Source: Deuterostichococcus epilithicus (lineage: Eukaryota; Chlorophyta; Trebouxiophyceae; Prasiolales; Stichococcaceae). From it: a stretch of 64,000 bases of DNA. The notes under the pieces were generated by a model. That model saw nothing but the letters and a program-made list of their open reading frames with translations, ran no database searches and was not told the DNA's origin. The translations under genes and the position numbers were made by a program. The stretch covers positions 868,009-932,008 of the forward strand of contig JAVTLE010000021.1 in the NCBI GenBank assembly GCA_033439295.1, read 5' to 3'. Numbering within the stretch: the stretch's first letter is position 1; every line of letters starts with the position of its first letter. This document shows positions 60,901 through 64,000 of this stretch, in pieces.

Positions 60901-63900
60901 GCTCTGCTGCGGCGGCAGCGTGTGCTGCTGCCGCCCCGCGACCAGCCGACTGTTCGGCCTCCAACTGCTCCTGCAAGGTCGTGTTTTCAGGGTTAGCAAC
61001 CGACAGCCCTGACAGCCTGCCGTATGTTCGCACACGCCCGTGCCATCTGCGAGCCGCAGCTGGGGTTGCATGCAGGGTGCCAGTGACGGTCGCAGGCTGC
61101 CTCTTGTGGCATTGCTGCGCCACTGCACGCTGCCGGCATGGAACTGCAGTGCAATGCCACGGGATACACCGGGCTGCAGGCGCAAGTCCAGGTGGCGATG
61201 CAGCAGGAGGCGCCCTGCCTGCAACTGGAGAGCCCGGCTGCCTTGGTCCTCCGCCACCTTTTGAAGCCCTGCCACCTGGCGCCGCAGCTCCGCCGCCGCC
61301 GTCTGAGCGGCGACGAGTTCCCCGGCGTGCGCGACAGCAGCCTCCTCGGCCTTCGCCGCTGCCGCAGCCAGCTGCTCAGAGTGCGCGTCCGCCAAGGCCG
61401 AGCGCCGATCGTCGTCATCGCGAAGCTGCTGCGCGTGAGCGGCCGCTGCCTCCTCTGCCGCCAGCTCAGCGGCGGCCAGCCTGGCCCCGACCTCCCGCAG
61501 CTGCGCCGCACCGGCCGTCGCCGCCTCCTCTGCCGCCCGCTCAGCAGCTGCGAGCCGTGCCTCGGCATCCTGCAGCTGTGCCGCATGCTTTGCCGCCGCA
61601 GCTTCCGCTGCCCGCTCTGCAGAGGCGAGCTGGGCTTCGGCCTCCTGCGCCTGTGCCGCGTGGCTCGCCGCCGCCTCCTCTGCTGCCTGCCGTGTTGCTG
61701 CCAGCTCGGCTCGGAGGCCCTGCGCCTGCGCCGCATGGCTCGCCGCCGCCTCCTGTGCCGCCTGCTGGGCTGCTGCCAGCTCGGCCTCAGCGCCCTGCAG
61801 CTGCGTGGCGTGTTCCGCGGCTGCCTCGTCCGCCGCCAGCGCTGCAGCCTCCCGTGCGACCGCGAGCCGCGCGTCAGCGTCCTGCAGCTGCTGCTGGTGG
61901 CTGGAAGCCGCCTGCTCGGCTGCCGCCGTGGCGGACGCGAGCCGCGCCTCCAGCGTCTGCAGCGCAGCAGTCGTCCCCGCTGCAATGGCAGCGGCGCCGT
62001 CAACGGCCGCATCCAGCCTCGCCTGCAGCTCTGCCGCCTGTTGCGACGCTTGCATCTCCGATTCCACGACCTGCAATCGGAGTGGGGCTTGTATCAGATG
62101 CGGTCACAGCAGCAAGCGGGGATCCGCAGCCCGGCACCGATGTGCGTCAGAAGATGGCGTCCGCCCTCAGCAAGCACATCTCTCGCGAGCTCCCTCGGCC
62201 CAGTGGCGCCACACGCTCAATGGCAGTAGGTTAGCAGGGGCGCAATTCAAGCGCAACACCCGCCGAGTTGGATCGGGAGAAGACCAGGCTTTGTACGGCC
62301 TCACCGCCTCGCGCTGCTTCTCGGCCTCGCGTCGCGCTGCGTCCAGCTTGGCCTGCAGCTCCCATGCGCCCGCCTCGGCTCTCTGCAGCTCCTCTGCGAG
62401 GCGCGCGCCTGCCTGCATCACGGCACAGGTCCCAGCATTGGTCGCCATCGACCGCCTCCCTGGCATCACAGGCATCCAGGTAAGAGTACAGGCTTCTCTG
62501 CTAGCCACGTGCCCGTGTGGGTCATGTCGCCCACCACTCCGCCCCGGCGCAGCGTTCATTGCCGCATGCAAAACGAGGCTCCGCTCGCGTCGGGTGACGA
62601 CGCAGCCTCCCGTGTCCTTTGCAGTCATTTCAGCCTGTGAGGACTGCTGGAAGCCCATGCATGGTGCTGGCTGCCATCACGACGCAGCCACAGTTTCCGC
62701 CAGCGCGGTTGCCCCTCGTTCGCAGCGCCGGCGCCAGCAGACCCGGGAGGACACCAACGAGTACCCTGAGCAAGCTGACACGCACGCCAAATAGCGAGAG
62801 ACCCTTGTGGCAGCGTTTCGAGCGCACCTCATTGGCGGCGTCGCGCTCCTCCGAGACGAGTGCCAGCGCGGCTGCGTTGCGGCTGCCGCGCAGCGCGTCC
62901 ACCTCCGCCGTCAGCCGTGCAACCTCCCGCCGCAGCGCCACCGGGTCGCCGTCCAGCGTCAGATTCCGCAGTGCCTGGCAATTGGACAGGTGCGATCCTC
63001 GTGACATAGGTGTTTCAATGTCAAGAGGAACAGGAGACACTCCTGCCGCTGCATCCCTGCCCGCCTGGCGCTTCCTATTTAATGGCATGAGGGTAAGACT
63101 AAGACTAGGTTCACGAGTGCAGTAGGACATTGCACGAACGAGCTGGGACATGTTTGGCATCCTGCGGCCTTCCTGTTGTACCTTGTTTTTCATGCGCTTG
63201 GCACCTCGCGCAAACTCCAGCGTCATCTGCGTCTCCTCGGCGAACGCCACCGCCGGGCTCACGTTGCAAATGAGCATCGTCTTGGCGTTGCCGCCCAGCG
63301 ACTCCTGCATCATTCGCAGGTCGCGCCTTGACCGTGCCACGTCTGCATGCTCTGCACCCGCAGCATGCTCGCAGCCAACGCAATGCTGTACTATACGGCA
63401 CAGTCCCAGAGACACAAGCATTGCATGGCCGGAGTCCATTCCATTCGACTGATCGCCCTGGGTGTCAAGGACTTACAGGGGCGGCGCGTCAGGGCACTTG
63501 CCTGCAGCAGCCAGGTGAGGCGGCTCTCGCGGTAGGGCACCGAGGCATCACCGGAGGTGATGCCCCGGATGACCTTGCCCAGTGTCATGAGCGACGTGTT
63601 GATGTTGCTCGCCTCCCGCAGCCGGTCGCCAGTCGCGCCGCTCATCTTGACGCGCTCGCTGCCTGCCAACCGCAAACAGAGCTGCTTTTCAGCCTCGTGC
63701 GCCAGCAACCCCCCAGCGCGTCTCGTTGTCGCACAGTCGAAGTCTGTCATTGATCAACTGTTGCCTGGAGTACAAGAAATTCTCAGTCTGCTGTTCTTGT
63801 CGGGCTGGCGCCGATGTGATGTTGCGAGTCAGCAGCGGCTCCACCTGCCAGGTCGACGAGGGTGAGGCGGGAGTGGCGCGTCTCCGTGACGCCGCGCCCG

Positions 63901-64000
63901 TCGTCCGCTGACACCCGCACAGCGCAGGTGAACACCGAGTGGGAGCGGCTGGAACCCTTGTTGAGCTGCGTCGCCGCCACGGTGCGGTTGTCGGTGCCCC
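57913..64000 (-). CDS. Kinesin-12/15-like motor protein, N-terminus beyond right edge
   Basis: Partial gene read from the right edge. The motor part shows [13 protein letters not shown] (switch I, 63950) and LTLVDLAG joined across an intron to [20 protein letters not shown] (switch II, 63650). Then follow [47 protein letters not shown] (63290) and [14 protein letters not shown]. This wording fits plant KIN-12/KIF15 motors, which are plus-end directed and work in spindle or phragmoplast assembly. After the neck comes a very long Ala/Gln/Glu coiled coil (62950-59000) with a block of 25-residue repeats at about 61860-61480. The tail is basic and Ser/Pro-rich ([40 protein letters not shown]) and ends SAHHARQPY*. 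Whether the last tail exons belong to this gene is likely but not proven. Ns occur near 60146-60157. Confidence 0.85.
61480..61890 (-). repeat. 75-bp (25-residue) repeats in the kinesin stalk
   Basis: Five consecutive units of exactly 25 codons, each like [20 protein letters not shown] plus EAATA, are preceded by a related 29-residue unit. They lie within an uninterrupted exon of the coiled-coil stalk. Similarity between units is strong at both protein and DNA level. Confidence 0.8.

Overview
The window looks like a piece of the nuclear genome of a GC-rich green alga (Chlorophyta, probably Trebouxiophyceae such as a Chlorella relative). Genes are split into many short exons by introns of about 100-400 bp. 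Most introns I could place open with GTGCG-type donors and end in GCAG. Coding stretches are rich in Ala, Gly and Arg. The gene set (type II pantothenate kinase fused to a DUF89 phosphatase, stand-alone glutamate 5-kinase, RecN, GT47 exostosin, kinesin) fits a photosynthetic eukaryote. No rRNA, tRNA, CRISPR array or intact mobile element was recognised.

Left part (1-15.6 kb): the 3' end of a small membrane-protein gene (+); a leucine-rich-repeat plus PIN-domain protein (-); an SFT2-type vesicle transport protein (+, five exons whose phases all fit); a profilin-like protein (-, two exons, 139 aa); a tail-anchored coiled-coil protein (+, with an apparent reading-frame break); and glutamate 5-kinase (-) with a long low-complexity C-terminal extension.

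Middle (16-36.8 kb): an approximately 8.3-kb gene (+) for a bifunctional PanK-DUF89 (PANK4-like) protein. It is followed by two tandem (-) genes of a type II membrane family with a GDS motif (SGNH/PC-esterase-like). Their 5' halves and upstream DNA form a 3.4-kb, almost identical direct duplication (27.03-30.46 kb and 32.67-36.09 kb), while their 3' halves have clearly diverged. The non-coding part of the duplication is less GC-rich and unusually rich in dyad symmetries.

Right part (36.8-64 kb): a secreted or membrane-anchored clan GH-A glycosidase-like protein with a DNRLRE-like module (-); an exostosin/GT47 glycosyltransferase (+) with a 76/77-bp minisatellite in an intron; RecN (+); an unrecognised, probably plastid-targeted protein (+); and a kinesin-12/15-like motor (-) cut by the right edge, whose stalk contains 25-residue repeats.

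The SGNH-like, GH-like and GT47 genes lie side by side and could all act on cell-surface glycans in the secretory pathway, but that link is inferred from position and family only. Exon limits were placed by eye. Where only a gene span is given, the ends are approximate.
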